Origin: Pycnopodia helianthoides
Taxonomy: Eukaryota; Echinodermata; Asteroidea; Forcipulatida; Asteriidae
Assembly (NCBI GenBank): GCA_032158295.1
Contig: CM063244.1
Location: forward strand, 7,748,597 to 7,812,596
Reading direction: 5' to 3'
DNA length: 64,000 nt
Shown: one piece after another, positions 34,501-49,500 of the stretch
How positions within the stretch are numbered: the first letter of the stretch is position 1
How the letters are laid out: every line of letters begins with the position of its first letter
Notes under the pieces: model-generated
Database searches by the model: none
Told to the model about the DNA's origin: nothing
Seen by the model: only the letters and a program-made list of their open reading frames with translations
Position numbers and translations under genes: made by a program

Positions 34501-37500
34501 TCGGATGGTACGACAAAACTCGTTCTAAAAATGGCCAGGATTGATAACAGTGAACCAAACCACTGTGACTCGAAAGCCTATTAATCAAATTTTTTAAATG
34601 GGAAAAGAATCCTGAACAAATAAATCTAAAGTGATTATAACATTGGGCGTGGGGGAGCAGGGAACGGGGAAGGGTATATGTTTATTGTCAGGTGGCCCCA
34701 AGCATTTTGGCCGGGATTGTTGAACATAAGTTGCAATGCTTTTTGTCCCCTTATCTATAGGGATAATTATACTGGAGTCTTATATAGCACAAGCATCGAC
34801 CAATAAGGTACTCAAGGCGCTTGAACAAAGAGAAATATTTTAAAGACAGGTATTTGAAATGCTTATGAAATATGAGACCGATTTATGTAGCACCTTTGTA
34901 AGGGTTTACGAGGTGCGGTGGCGCACTTAGCAGCCACTGCCAGAAACATCAGGGCAAACATAGACATTTGCAAAAATAGGGAGACTGCCAACATAAGGGA
35001 TAGATGGCTCAGTTGGTAGAGCGCTGGCACATTAATCCGGAGGTCGCAGATAAAACTATAAATTAAGATAAATCCAAGCTTTTCTTTAAACCTAAATAAA
35101 TAACAGTTAAAAAATCAAAGTAATACAGGTATGAAAATTAACCTCAAACTGATTGTTGATTTAAATTTAACCGGAAACAAAAGGGGATTTTCATTTGAAT
35201 AACTTTCTCTGAAACTTGGATCGGTACACAAGCGAATGCCTTGGAACACATACAATGCTTTCTTTCTGTTTCACTCTTAACCTGAAAAATTATACTTTAT
35301 GAACTCGATGCCAATAGCCTTGGGTATATTACTGATTTCCTGAATTAAAGGCACTGGACACTGTTGGTAATTACTCAAAATAATTGTTAGCATAAAAACT
35401 TACGTGGTAATGAGCAATGGAGAGCTGTTGATAGTATAAAACATTGTGAGAAACGGCTCCCTCTGAAGTAATGTAGTTTTTGAGAAAGAAGTAAAATATT
35501 TGAATTGATTTCTAGACCTCACGTGTGAGGTCTCGAAATCAAGCAATCAAGCATCTGAAAGCACACAACTTGTGTGACAAGGGTGTTTTTTCTTCCATTA
35601 TTATCTCGCAACTTCGACAACCAATTGAGTTCAAATTTTCACAGGTTTGTTTTTTTGTGCATATGTTGAGATGTACACCAAGTTAGAAGACTGGTCTTTG
35701 ACAATTACCAAAGGTGTCCAGTGTCTTTAAACATACACTTGTGGACAAGTCGTCAAATGTTTGTCGCGGTGATAGCGTCAACGGCTCTCTCGCAACAAAA
35801 CTCGCGCAAGACTGCTGCTCCGCGTGGGATTACTACTCTTGTGACTTCAGTCCCATTTAATAACTTGTACAGATTGAATGCGGTTTGTGCATGGCCTACG
35901 GGTCGTTCAGCCAATATCGTACGGAAGCATCTGATTGGTCAGTTTTGTAAAAATCTATAAATATTCAAACATCAGGCCTACACGAATATGAGCAATACAT
36001 TTTGTACAGAGGGTATGGAGTCATCCTAGGATGAGTCGACACATCTCGTTAACCCACACAGTGATTGAAGCATGTGTCATGACAAGTACTTAGTACCATA
36101 GAGCGAGGTATGCGTAACTTATTAAGAAATAATTGATGGCATTTTGCGACTTGAAGCTTATCTGTAAAATTAATGTAGGCACCGTATAATTTTTTATTAT
36201 CTTTACAATCGTAAACATATATCGATCGGTTGACGGACTGAGCAGACATTTGCCGAGGGTATTATTTAGTCGTGTTTTTGAGGCAACCGACACATCTTAA
36301 ACAGATACATAGTAAATGTCAACGCTTAGTATATATTATTTTATTAAACTATTAAATTACTGAAGCAGTTAAGAAACTGAAACTCTTTTACAAATGCTCT
36401 CCAGTGTAAAAAATTCAGTGGTTTTTTTTCAACATTTAATTTTTTTTTTACCACCTTCAGATACAATGGACTCATCCAGGCAGTCTCATGGGCCGCTTTG
36501 GCATCCGTAATAATGTACTACGTACACAGCGTGCATAAATGAATACGTACAACATTCAGGTTGTACAAGTTGTTAACCCTTTCAACTCGACCCTATGTAA
36601 AATCGGTCATCCGTGACCGATAAATTAAACAAAATATGAAATCGAAAAGTTGCCATAGTTTTTTTTCCCAAAACCTCGTGGGAGGTAAACAATTAGATAT
36701 AAATGTAGCCCTATATGTAAGTTTTATAGTGGTGTAAAATGTTAACAGGTTTATGAGAATTAAATCAATCGATTAAATGAAAATTATGAGCACATAAATT
36801 CTCAAAAAAAGGGTTGAGTTTAACATGTTGACTGTTGAGTATATTCGTAGTAACAGGTGTAGCGGATTCTGCCTCTACGAGTTTACTCGTAGAGAATGAA
36901 AGGGCTTTGTATTGTTATTCAAATACACTGGCATCACTGAGAGCGCAATTCACATACGCTTCTGGCAGTGGCGAGGACATGCATCCTTAGAATGTGTATG
37001 TTCAAATTTTTTGTGTGTATAGTACCTATTTGGTATGCGCGCACCACACTTGGCAAATGGGAATGCCCTACGAATATATGACCGGCAGTCAACGTGTTAA
37101 AGGGTTAAATGGGACAGTAGTCAGAAGCAAGATCGCAAGAGCAGTGTAACCACCTGAGGGCGACAAACATTTAACGGCTCGTCCACACCTCTAATTTAAA
37201 CACTGAATGGCAATTCAATCGAATTCTATGTGTGGATTACAAAGCCTTAATTGTTTAAACATATTTTCACAACGAAAAGATTCAAAACAGGATTGGTAAT
37301 TATCAAGAAAAATATCAACAGGGGGCCAAACAATTTTGAATCCAAACACTTCCTCTTTTTAAAGTTGAAGTTCACACCACTTGAACTGCTGCCACGTCGA
37401 ATTTCCAACGCAATTTCCTCCATTTCTAGATTCCTTATTTTCATTTGCAAATTGAAATAATCACATAATGAAAAAGTGCACAAAAGTTACTGAAATAAAT

Positions 37501-40500
37501 TTTTCAGCATTTTGGGGGTCTCCCCCCCCCCCCCCCGATGAAAATAGACCACTTTATTTTATATTTTCATATTTTATATGTAAGTTTGATTTGTGTGTGT
37601 GGGTAGGTAAGTGGAATCAAAGCAAATAACTGAAAATTTTAATTTTACTTTTAATTATTACAAATTCAACCACCCCCTTTTCCTATAAAGAAGGGGTGGG
37701 ATTGAGTCACAGTGAATTCTTTCAAGTTCTGTTGAACTTGGAGAGCAGTCTTTCAAAGTTTCCCTGCTTAAAGTTTCACCCGCTTAAATAGGGGCATCAT
37801 TCTGACCTTCGATTTGTGAATAAATAGTTTCCAAAAGACGCGAACCTTACGGTAAACTGGGGCTTTGGCTTGAAGCTGCATCAAGCATTTTAATACCTTA
37901 AACATAAACAAATTGGGGTAAATGGGTGGGTCAACAAAAAAAATTGCATACCAAAAGTTAATTTAATACAAACATTGATATTTCTCAGTTGAAGCTTTGA
38001 TTATATGAGTGAGTTTACTCACTCTAAAAAAAACTCAGTCTAAGTCTAATATAGGCTACATTGTGCCTTTAAAGTTGAAATGTATTGTGCACTCATTATG
38101 TGTTGCATGCTATAGACTGTAACTGATCCAGAATTTATATTTTTTTAAAACTCTATTTCCTGGTTTCTTCTGGTTATGCATGTTAAAAGAAAAGCCAGAA
38201 GTTTACTTTTTTGTATGACGTTCAAAAGCTCTACCAACTGAGCTATCTTGCCCTAATGTTGGCGGTCTCCCTATCTTGTCCATTATCATTGTTCGGGGGT
38301 GCCAGTCAGAAGCCATGACAACCTGTAACTGTCGTATATCCAGGAATCACACCCAAGTTAACGGTACAACCTGGGAAGCGGCAGGAAACGGATCACCTTA
38401 AGGGGTGATGCGACTTTGTATTTCGAATATCAAGAAATAAACCACAAGTGAAACTGACAGGGTGAGTTTTAAATAATTTTGAGTTGAAATTTTTGCTGTC
38501 GGCTAGAGCAGGACTTGAACCTGGGACCTCCAGATTATGCCAGCGCACTACCAACTGAGCTATCTAGCCCTAATGTTGGTAATGTCCCTATTTTGTCAAT
38601 ATCTTTTTGTCTGGGGTGCCAGTCATCAGAAGCCATAGTTTATGTGAACAAACTTACTTGCAAACTTGCCCCAAGCCAAAACCATTAAAAATGTGATCTG
38701 TGATTGTTTTTTTTCCCCAAACATGTTTACAAGCATTACATTCATTTTGTTTCCCCACAGGACCGGGGGGGGGGGGGGGGTGGGGTGGGGGGAAGCACTG
38801 AATATACAAATGCTTATCACAGGTCGGTGTTTAGTTAGAACCCCAACATATTATTCTTTATCCCTGGTGCAAATTAATTATGTCTACATTGCCTGGCTGT
38901 TCCCTTATCTTGGATTGCTACATGCTGTGATGTACATCAAGGCTCGATGGAGTCTGTTGTGAAGGAATTGCTTGTTAGCAAATGCTTGTTAGTTTTGGCA
39001 GTTTTTAAAAATCCTTTGTCGGAATGATCAGTGGCATATAAACAGCCCTGCCATCACTGTAATATTTTTTGTCATGTATTTCCTCATCAGTATCATGATG
39101 TGGACAAGGTTAAAAGTTTTCCATGAAATATTAATCTGTAACAATTATACAAAACCTACAGAATTAGGAAAACCTTTCATTTTGACTCTCTCTGGTATGA
39201 GACTTGGTGCAGACCAGACTACCTGTGGGCAGTGCGCCATATCGATACCTCTTGTCACTAACCCCTGGAAGGGAAGTCACTGAAAAGCCAAAAGTGACTG
39301 CTCTGCGCGCACATTTGTTAGAAACTGTCGAGCGCTTGTAGTGCGCTTAGTACGCACGTTTCAAAATGCAAGTGTTTGGACGCAATCCACTTCAAATGAA
39401 TCGTGTTTTTACACGGTCACCCTAAACTGCGTACAGTGTAAAGACATGTCACACGATCAGAGAATAATGAGAGGGGACCAGTTGCCCTATGTCCTGATGC
39501 CTCTTTTGTGGGCTACCATTTTGAGCACGTAATATGTAGAGTGGATTGGCCACAGGAATAGTTAAACTACCCAATAATTTCAAAGTCACACTTCCAGAGG
39601 TTATGATCAAGTAAGACATTCTTGAATAAAATGGCGTGGCAAGATCTCTCACACACCACTGGGAACGAGGTTGGTTGTAGATGCTTTTCGCGGGAGATAT
39701 TACCTGTACTTGTGGTGTGCCGTGGCCGAGCTGTCAAGCGCACTGGACTCAAGCTCGGGTGTTTCTGATCAGCAGAGTGTGGATTCGAGTTCCTGTCTTG
39801 ACACTTGCGTCTTCAAGCAAGACACTTAAACCATCATTGCTTTGTCCTTCGGATGGGACGTAAAGTCGTAGGTCCTGTGTTTTGTGTAATGCATGTACAA
39901 GAACCTGGCAGTACACTTATCGTTAAGAGAAGGTGTTTACTTGTATGGTTAGTTTAAGATTGCGCTGCAGCACTTTGTAAACCATACATGGTGCTATGTA
40001 AATAAACGGGTCTTAAAAATCGAAGATACATTTGTAGCTTCACACATACCTTGTAGAAAAAAAATTATGAGCGCTTGAGACGTCCATCGGGTGTGATATA
40101 AGAACTTTATAAGCGCTTTATAAGAACTGCGCATTAAAATTATAATTATTTACTTTCAAATCCTTTTGAACTTTTGAGCATGAACTTTTTAGAAGGGTGA
40201 ATTTTACACAGTACCTCTGTTGCCACCTAAGTTTTAAAACAAACTGTATTTGCAAAAACAAAATTGTTATTCTTTATCCCTGTTCGCAATAACCGCTGTT
40301 AGTTACAGGATTTGAACCACAGAACTCGCTCAGTGGTCTAGTGGTTAAGATATCAGCTCTTGGGTGCATGAGTCGTGGGTTCGAATCCCACCCAAGTAGT
40401 ATGACTGTGCTTTGGTTTCCACAGGACTTGGGGTGGGGGGGGTTGGGTAGAAGCAATGAGTATACAGTGCTTATCACACATTGGCATGTGGTAAAACAAA

Positions 40501-43500
40501 ATTGTTAAACTGTAAGCCTTTTTCTGGAGTTACAAAGTTGTAATATTGAAATAAATCTAGTCTTTGATAGAAACACTGCCTACTAATCTTCTCACTTTGT
40601 CTATCCGAAAAAAAGTAGAAATGCTACTTACATACAAAATTCATGTGGTTGAGACCTGCTTCATGTATTACATTCTGTCCTTTGATGACTCAACCATGGA
40701 CCTCCATCGTTGAATTAACATTTATTTTATCGCATCTCATTGTGTGTTTGTGAACATTACCCGGCAGTATCATAATTGTTTTGGGAATCTATTTCTTCAA
40801 ATCTTATCTAGCAAGCTTATGTTCTTGTATTTGTTTCATTGTCGATTGATATTTGTCATTATTGTTTGTGATACTGTGGAAAATAATTGGTCAACATTTA
40901 TTGCATTATGCCTTTAATGTTTGGAACAGGATTTTAAAAGACAATAAGGAAATAATGGTCTGTTTTCTTTCAGCTGAGAAACCACCGGTTCCTGATAAGC
41001 CTCAGATCTTAAAGAAACCACCAGCGGGGAATAACGCCACACCAAGTGGAAAAAACAGCCAGCCCAATGTAACCCCCAAACCAGTGAGTCCCAAGAGACA
41101 TAACGCGGTCAAATTCGACCCTCCAAGACAACCACCCATGGATAGCAGCAACATCTATGACGATGTTTGCTCGGAGGCGCCCTCGCCGCCGGACACGGCC
41201 ATCCCAAAGTTAAACAGGTCCTCCAAGAAGCTGGAACAGTTCTTCGGGGAGGAGGTTCACGAAGACAATTCGGCGACAAAGAACGTCGGGAAGACGAAAA
41301 AGCCGGGGAAGGATACACCTCCAGTCGGAGACAGGGTCAGGAGGACGTCTCCAACGGAAGATCCGAACAATAAGGATGGACCGTACGCCATTATACCCAT
41401 CCCGGACGTGGATAAGACCGCGAAATCAAGGAAGATTTCCAACGGCAACGGGCCGGCTGTCTTGCGGAACTCTGGCGGCATGTCCAGCGGGGACTCGGGC
41501 GTCCTCATGCACAGTGATCTCGTGGGGCAGGACAGGAAAGTCCGGACTAGAGACCGGAGGATGTCACGGCGAATTCTGAGGAAGCAAATGAGATCGATGG
41601 ACTCGGACTTTGCCGAGGACTCGGACGACGAGCCAATCGGGACTGAGTCTGACTTTGACTCGGATGCTTCCGAGGACAGATTGGTGAGTTTAGTGATGCT
41701 CTGGTCAAACACTAGGCATGCTTTGGATTTGGACGATCAAACAAAAGACAAATGACCTGGGTCCAGTTTCATAGAGCTGCTTATAGGCACAAAAGGACAA
41801 ACAAATTCTGACTACCAGAATAGGGTTACCAGCCAAAATACCCAAATTTTAGCTAAGCAGAAAAGAAATTGGGCCCTATGCCTACTGGTTTCTGCTTACC
41901 ACAGAATCCTGCCCTCTATTAAGTGCAGATTTCAGTGGGCTGGAGGTGCAGATGTCTCCGCTGTAAGCATCACCATGAATATGCTGTACGGAGGTCAATA
42001 AATTAAAGAGGGCTGCAAAGTTCAGTTTTCTGGTAGATAGATATTGGGGGAAAAAATGACAAGTCTCTAGCCTCAAGTGAAAATGGCGTAAATGCCACTG
42101 TGTTTGATACCCTTCAAGTGCAACTTTTGTCAAAATCCAAAAACGTTCAATGACGTCACATTTTGAATTTATGGTCTGCACATTTTTTGTACGGAAAATT
42201 TCATTTCATGCCTAAATTTCCATGGTATGCAATCAAAATGGCATTGAATTTGACCCTTTGGCTGGCCCGAAAATTCCTCTTTTGGATGTACATACCCAAT
42301 TTGTTTAAATGTTCGATGACATCATGTTTTAAATTGTGCCCTGAAAGAGTCTCAAATCAGTGACATTTAACAACATTTTAATGTGAGGCTAGAAATTTGT
42401 AACTTTTCCCCCCACTTTCATGAGGACTCTATCTATTGGAAAATGAGTGCATCACAAAACTGAATTTGACCTCGGAGAAGCTGTTCAGCACGAACAGATG
42501 TGAGACAGTCTTTGCAGATTTGCTCGTATTTTTTCTTGTAAGATAAAAGTTATGGTTGTATCTTATTTACATAAATGTTTATTATTTTTTACTAAAGGGT
42601 AGTCCCTCATTATATTATTATTAGTCATGGTTTATTAGAAACATTCGATTGGGTTGCCAAAGGCAAAGTTACATCGAATTTATTATCAATAATTTGCTTG
42701 AAATAAAAAAAAAAATTAAAATCACATTGGAAAGAATCTCTCCCAGGGGCACAGGAAAGGCAAAGAAACATTGTGGACACAACGGCTCCATGGTTTCCTG
42801 GATCCCACAAGGAACCAAGTGGAAGCCCACATTTACAAAGATGAACAGTAATACAAAAAAGAACATGACGCGGTGGAAAGCAGTTCACAAGTGTTTGCCC
42901 ACATGTACAACTGAAGTGCATCTATAATCAATGTAACGCAATGGAATTTGGAAAAAAAGTTAACAGTAGTAGTTTTACTCTGTCAGGAATTGCACATCAA
43001 TTCAAGTTTCATTGATCACAGGAATCAGCAATGTGGTGGTCTGAATATCTTTTGATAACAACAATGATATCAAGTAATAAACCACAAGGGAAGCTGACGG
43101 GGTCAATTTTTATAGAACAATTTTGGGGTTAAACAAAGAGAAACCGATGGTTTGAAAATTGATTGCTGAAAATGACAGGAATGGTTTGAAGGTCTGCTTT
43201 GCTGCAGATTGCATCAATGCAAGGACAGTTACAAAAATTAACTAAATTTGAGAAAGAAAAAAAAAAAAATGGCAAAAATTAAATCTACTGTAAATCTGTA
43301 GTAATACTGTAGTAATACAAGGATGAATAACTGAAGAGTAAAAGTTACAATTACTTTGATGCAAGGATAAACTACTGAACATAAGACACTAAATTTAACA
43401 CCAGTGGTCATAGACCAGGCAAGTCTTGCGCGTGTGCGAACACTTTGGTCCCATGCAAATTGCTTTAATGTGTGTACAAAACAAACTCACCCACTTTAAC

Positions 43501-46500
43501 GGGTCCCAAGTTCGAATATGCACGAGACTTGCACAGTCTATTCAAGGCAAAGTATACCTTTGGTTTTTGGGATCGCTTGATTGTGAACTAAGTAAGTTTT
43601 TATTGCCATTAATTTCTAGAGTGATTACCAATCGTAGACCTTCCCTTTAAGAAGGTTAAAATGACATATTGCATATCTGTTTTTTGCGACTTGATAAACT
43701 TGGAATTTGTTATAGGTAAGAAAGAATTCAGATCATATCTGGTCAAACAAATGAATAAGAACACCAGATTTATGATTCCCGTTTCTAATGTAACATGATT
43801 ATGTTTCAGTTTACAATGCATTTTTCACACACTTCCACCACATGGCATATTACAGATACATCCATTCCTAGGCACACCTGTTTAGGGGGTCCACATTATA
43901 TTGAAAACCTGTAACATAAACAATGTTTCAATCAATCAAAATCATTATTCAGCCCTTAATTGTTAACAGAAATGAAAGGGAATCAAGTTTGTAGAATGCA
44001 AGATTTTCAGAAGGTTATTTTACAAAGCCCTCTTGAGCATTTTTTATTTTTTATAATAAAATAAACAGTCCTAAAATAATCAAAATTATAGACTCAGGTA
44101 GTTGTCTGACTTGCAGGCTCTCACAAGAATTGCCGATCGTTTATTTTGTCCAAACATTCAGGTGCTGAGTCACCATAGAGTGTAATATTTTGGGAGATTT
44201 GGGAGGGTCTCTTGGAATTTTAGGCAGATTTGTAACAAATTGATGTACTCATGAACGGAGCTGTAAGCATAAGCAAAGCTTTTCCAGCGGATTTTTGTTA
44301 TAGAATGAGAAGAAATGAGAAATTTTTCAAAGGTAGGGTCATAGATTGGTAAATACTCCAAAAATTTATGACCATAAAAAAGTTACTTTGTGAGAAGCAC
44401 TGCAGCTGTTGATAATATGAACTTTTCATGTGTGAATCGTTTCTCAGAATTCTGAGGGTTGGTGTCCAGTCATGAATGCTGTGGCTAGAGATGCGGTTGG
44501 TACCCACAAATTGTGGATGGATCTGAAATTACAATGACAGTTTTTTTTCTTCTTCAGTTTTCTCAGCAAGTAGACACTGTTATTCCGCTGAAACTTTCAC
44601 ATGTTTACTTTTATTGTATCTTTCTTTATAATTGTGCCTAAAAATCAGCATTACATTGACAAAACCAAATCTACGACCCTACCTTTAGAAACAGTGTTCC
44701 TAATTGACTAAGATCTGATTGACCTGTCTTTGTAGGAGGATGTTATACCTGAGCCAGTTGTATTTTGGATGAGACCCACAAGAAAGCGTATGAGGTCCTC
44801 ACCACGGAACGGACGTATGTTAAGAATTTGTACCTCATCGACCAAGTAAGTTCAACTGCTCTTTGTTGTTTCTTTTTCTTTTTGAAAGGGGTGTGGTTTG
44901 GGGGGATTGTAATTAAAGACTGTCTGAGGGCAGTTTTTGGGTTATGTGCACAACCACAATCATGGGTACACATTTTGTTGTGTCCATGTTATGAACAACA
45001 GTTTGAAACACCAGTGATGTAACAGCTATTTCAATGTTGTTTTTAAATTAATTAACCAGTGCTGTGTGAATGAAGAGTAGAAAGAACTTGAGTTTGTCGA
45101 ATACAAGATCTGTGATGCAAAGAGTTACTCAATATTTATGTGTTGTTCATTTGGTGTCTTTGTAACAAAAAGTGTACCCATGATTGTGGCTGTGTACTTA
45201 TGTAATTGACCTAAAAATAGGAAATCCTGATCATGCATGGTGTGCTCTGTAAGCCCCTTTCACATTACAGCAAAATACAAGGGAATAAAACTCCAGGAAA
45301 TTCCTGGGGATTTCAACCCCATCGCCATCCGATGTTCGTTTCACAGTCGATGCAATTTTCGTGGGAAGAATGAACGCTTGGCATATGCTAACCCCAGAGT
45401 TAACTCGATTAACCCCGGGGTTAACTCACTTGACCCTAACTCCCAAGCAGGGTATAGCTATTCCCCAGGAAAGTGCTATGATACCCAGGAGTTTGCCAGG
45501 GTTAGAAAAAAAGTGTGAAAAGGTCCGCAAAACGTTCCTTGGAAGTTCATCTACAAGTAGTGTGAAAGAGGCTTATTTGTGTGATCATTAGCCTCCATTG
45601 CCTCCTTGGTCTTGGTAAACCTTGAATAAAGCCTTCAGTGGACTGACTGGTTTTCTTTAGGGATTCCCCCCCCCCCCCCTAGGGACATGGAACTGGCCTT
45701 GCCCCATCAAAGTTGAAACCTCAGGCCTAGGGTCACTGACTGGCTAGAGACATTTCTGAAGTGATGCAAAAATGTCCTCATGTATATTTCCTTGGAAGTT
45801 TATAACAACTTTGGCAAAATCACTTAATTTGGATGTTTGTAATCCTTGCTCGTTGGATTTTGTCAATTGAAAATAATAAACAAATTTAAGCTTCGATTGT
45901 TTTTTAGATGTATAATTTCATGCATATATTTAAAAATCTACCCAGGCAGTTTATTACTTGACACATAAAATACAAAGCACAGACATGATCGATGGATTGC
46001 TGGCATGAAGGTTGGGATCGAACGAGAATCAGGAAATGGCTTTCTGGTGATGCGTGTACGTTGCCAAAAGTTTGTTTTGGAGAATTGTCAACTGAGGCGC
46101 AACCAAGCCTTGTTGTCGTTGGCGTTATCTCGTGCTGAGCCAACATTTCATCTGGGATGATTTGTGATCAGATGATACTTAAAGACAAAGTTCAGGATTG
46201 GTATTTATTAAGGGAATATAAAAAGAGCAGTGACTTGATCTTACATGGCCATTTAAAACCTTGCAGGGTCGTGGCCGGATCGACTCGGTCCGTTATCGCA
46301 CGGCCACGACCCTGTCAGTTTTAACCTCTTTTGATTCGCATTCATACACTATACTCTTTTGGGGGAAAGCAATCAATAAAGTAACAATAAAAGGAAAAAA
46401 TGTAATGCTGAACTTGTCTTCTTGTAAAACTTTTCAGAAACCAGTACAATTATCGTTAAAAGATGGGCTGGCCCTTGTGTTTCTAGCATGGTTGGCTGCA

Positions 46501-49500
46501 TGAAGTTTGCGGCACAGCACCCTTTGTAAACCGTTACTTGGTGCTCATGTATAAATTTACATGTAAAAGGGGTCTTATATTCCAAACAGTTCTGCAAACC
46601 CGTGAAAAAAAAATCCCGAAAAGCCCTTTGGCGTGAAAAGCACTGAATAAAAACTGCGAATTGAAAATATATTGTATGACAACACATTGGTGGTTAGTGC
46701 ATAAACGCTCGCCTCTCATCAGCACTGTTGCCCTGGTTCGATTCCTGGCAAGGCCATACCATGTATGTGAGTAGAGTTGTGGTGCGTTGATTCTCTCTTG
46801 TGTACAAGGGTTTTTCTACGGGCCCTCTGGTTTTCCCCCCTCAACCACTTTCAATCTCGGGCTTTGCTGCATGGTCATTGATTGGTTGATGTGGCTGGCT
46901 GCCAAAGGCGCCCTCGCATGCCTGCTGCTTGAACACATTGTAGCTGCGTCCTTCCCATTGCAGCTTCTCAAACTATTATTATTGTTATTAAAACATCATT
47001 TTTTTGTCACTTTAAAGAATTTGACGCAGTTTGGTTGTCCGTTGTGTGTTTACCGGCCTGGAATTATCCTCATTTGAAAGGGCAGGGACAAGGTTTTTTT
47101 TTGGTAAAGGGCACTTTGAGAGGACAATTTGGAAAGACATGAGGAACATTTTGAAGGGGCACCACGGCCAAGACCAGGGGTCGATTTCACAAAGCACTAA
47201 GATTCATCTTAACATGAGTTATCAGTATTACCATAGTGATTTGTATTGTGACATCACTCTTTGCTAAGCAACTGCGATGGATTTGCAGTTATGATCAGTC
47301 TGAACTCTTTGTGAAATCGAGCCCAGGGCCTCTGTAGCCTCCATGTAATTCCAGGCCTCTGTTTAAACAGAAAACCAACGGACGGGGAGGAATGTTTATT
47401 AAGGTATTTGTTGAGGGAATAAAAAGAGCAGTGACTAGGTCTTACATGGCCATTTATTCCCATGTACTTTCCGAAAACCAATGATGTCCTCCACACTTGG
47501 CCTTTTTAAAAACTCTATATTCGGAGGTCCTGAAATGGAATGGGGGGGGGGTTGTCGTCTAGGAATCAGTTCGAGAGGATATGTTTTCTCATTCAAAACC
47601 ACAAGAGAAACATGTGACTACATTGTTTCAAGTCCATGTCTGGTGTTTTTAATTTTTCTGCTCAATTTCCTTCTTCTGTGACTGATGACTGTGTCAAGGT
47701 TGAATGTACTTCCTTTATGTTGTGGTTTGATCATTTAAAACATAAAAAAAATTAGGGTTTTGGGTTGAACCTGTTATTAATGTAACGGAGCTCTAGTTTC
47801 CCTATTTAAAAAATTAAATAGTAAATGTATCCATAAAGTAAGAAAGGTTTAGGGTCAGAAAATGGATGCACATTCACCCCTCTCTCTTTTTTTGTTTCTG
47901 CCAGATCTTTTTTGCTCGAATCACACAAGAGAACCAGAAGCAAAACTGGTTCCCTCCTTCGGTACCCATGGAAATATTCTCCAACATCTCAACGATATAC
48001 AGACTCCATTCGGACGTGATCCTATGCGCGTTGGAAAAACAACTCAAGGAATGGTATGTTCATTTTGGTTTAGATCAGTATTCTCACAGAGATACACGGG
48101 ATAGTGGCGTGTTGTGACGTTAGCGTGTCGTGGCCGAGCCGGTACCGGACTCAAGCTCTGGTGTCTCTGATCAGCAGAGTGTGGGTCCGAGTCCCGGTCT
48201 TGACACCTGTGTCCTTGAGAAGATTGATCTCAGTTGTCTCGTTGAAAGATATTTACCAGACTCAGAGTCAACATTTGTGCATAATTAAGATTGTTTCACA
48301 GCGAGGTGTATTTATTCAGTTAAAAAACACAAGACCGCTAGACTTGTCCGGTCATGAGTTTACTGGCCTGTTGCTAAAAACACTAGTGCTATAAAAGAGC
48401 AAGTTCGGGCAATGTGTCGAAATAGCAATAGGGTTTGAATGGAGGTGCCCTATAGTAGTAGCCATTGACTCTTATTAATGAACTCATGGGAAGATACTGC
48501 ATGGTCTGACAGCCAGGGAGGGTGGGGGTCAGGGTATGAGTTAAGGTGATCAGGAGGAGCAAGGAGATGACCTCTGTCATGGGCAGCTAACTCAGGGAGC
48601 TTAGTGTTCCTACCAAAAAGGTGCCATACATATTAGATCGACACACCTTCACAAAACTTTAGAAGTCGGTCTGCATCTTCCTCGAGGGAACAATACATCG
48701 GGCAGCTGCATGGTGTTAGCCAGAGGGGTGTCTGGGTGTCTTTTGGACACCCTTTTAAAAATTTGGACACCCTGTTTTACCTGTCATTTACATGTAAATT
48801 GTATTGTAAGTGAACAATTTGGACCCCCAGCTTTCAAATTTCCAGCAAATGTTGACACCCTTTTACCAAATCCTGGCTAAAACCTTGGGTAGCTGTGGCT
48901 ACTTTTTACAAGCAAGATGAGAGATTCAAAACCCCTTTGCGAAGCGACACTCCTGTAAACCATGCAATTATGCAATTTTTAAAAGTACCTTCAATTTTTT
49001 TCTTAAAAAAAACCCCAAAACTTTTGAGACATCCACTACCAGACCATGATCAAAAAATCATCATGTCAAGGTTGAAAGGTCAGGCTTCGTTCGTTCACCT
49101 TCTGTGAGTGATTATATTTGCACACAGACTCAGGAGTGTACTTAATAAATTAGTGCGTGACACCACAACAAAGGCCAGGCTGCTTTATTTTTCAAGCTTT
49201 GTTGGATCATGTAGACCCTCTTGAGGAAATAGGCTCATTATTCCAGGTGATTCCCTCAAAAAATGACACAGATTCTGCCAAAAGGTGAAAAATTGTTACA
49301 AAAACAACGATCAGGCCAGCTAAGGCACTAATCTTTAACGGTGTGTAGTATTGCTCATGATCTTACGGCATGAAGTCATCACCATCGAGGAAACAACAGT
49401 GAGGCCACAAAGGTCGTAGATCCTGTATGTCTCATATTAGATAATAGGTTTAATATTACCAGACGATGGACGTCTTATATAGGTTCACTTTGACGTCGAC

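Larger units (their letters stand above)
26478..40973 (+). other. FGD intron 3 (14.5 kb), contains candidate alternative promoter
   Basis: Long intron with repeats H, several SINEs, MITE A copy 2, element K copy 2, an N-type inverted repeat, a 54-bp palindrome and a 24-bp minisatellite. It also holds the candidate alternative first exon at 32,135-32,174. The acceptor for exon 4 is strong (TGTTTTCTTTCAG). Confidence 0.75.
41684..44735 (+). other. FGD intron 4
   Basis: Contains repeat F copy 2 (41,757-41,905), repeat G copy 1 (42,030-42,480) and repeat H copy 3 (44,328-44,692). No additional exon found. The acceptor is GACCTGTCTTTGTAG. Confidence 0.75.
44846..47904 (+). other. FGD intron 5
   Basis: Holds the CCTTTCACA-ended segment (45,247-45,575), a poly-C run near 45,666-45,679, a tRNA-like SINE head (46,683-46,760) and repeat I copy 4 with a nested element (47,055-47,355). 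Confidence 0.75.

Noticed and set aside
44754..44845. Alternative acceptor for exon 5 at ACCTGAG|CC
   Set aside because: It would avoid the in-frame TGA but lacks a pyrimidine tract and does not match the phase 0 end of exon 4. A missing T next to the strong upstream acceptor is simpler.
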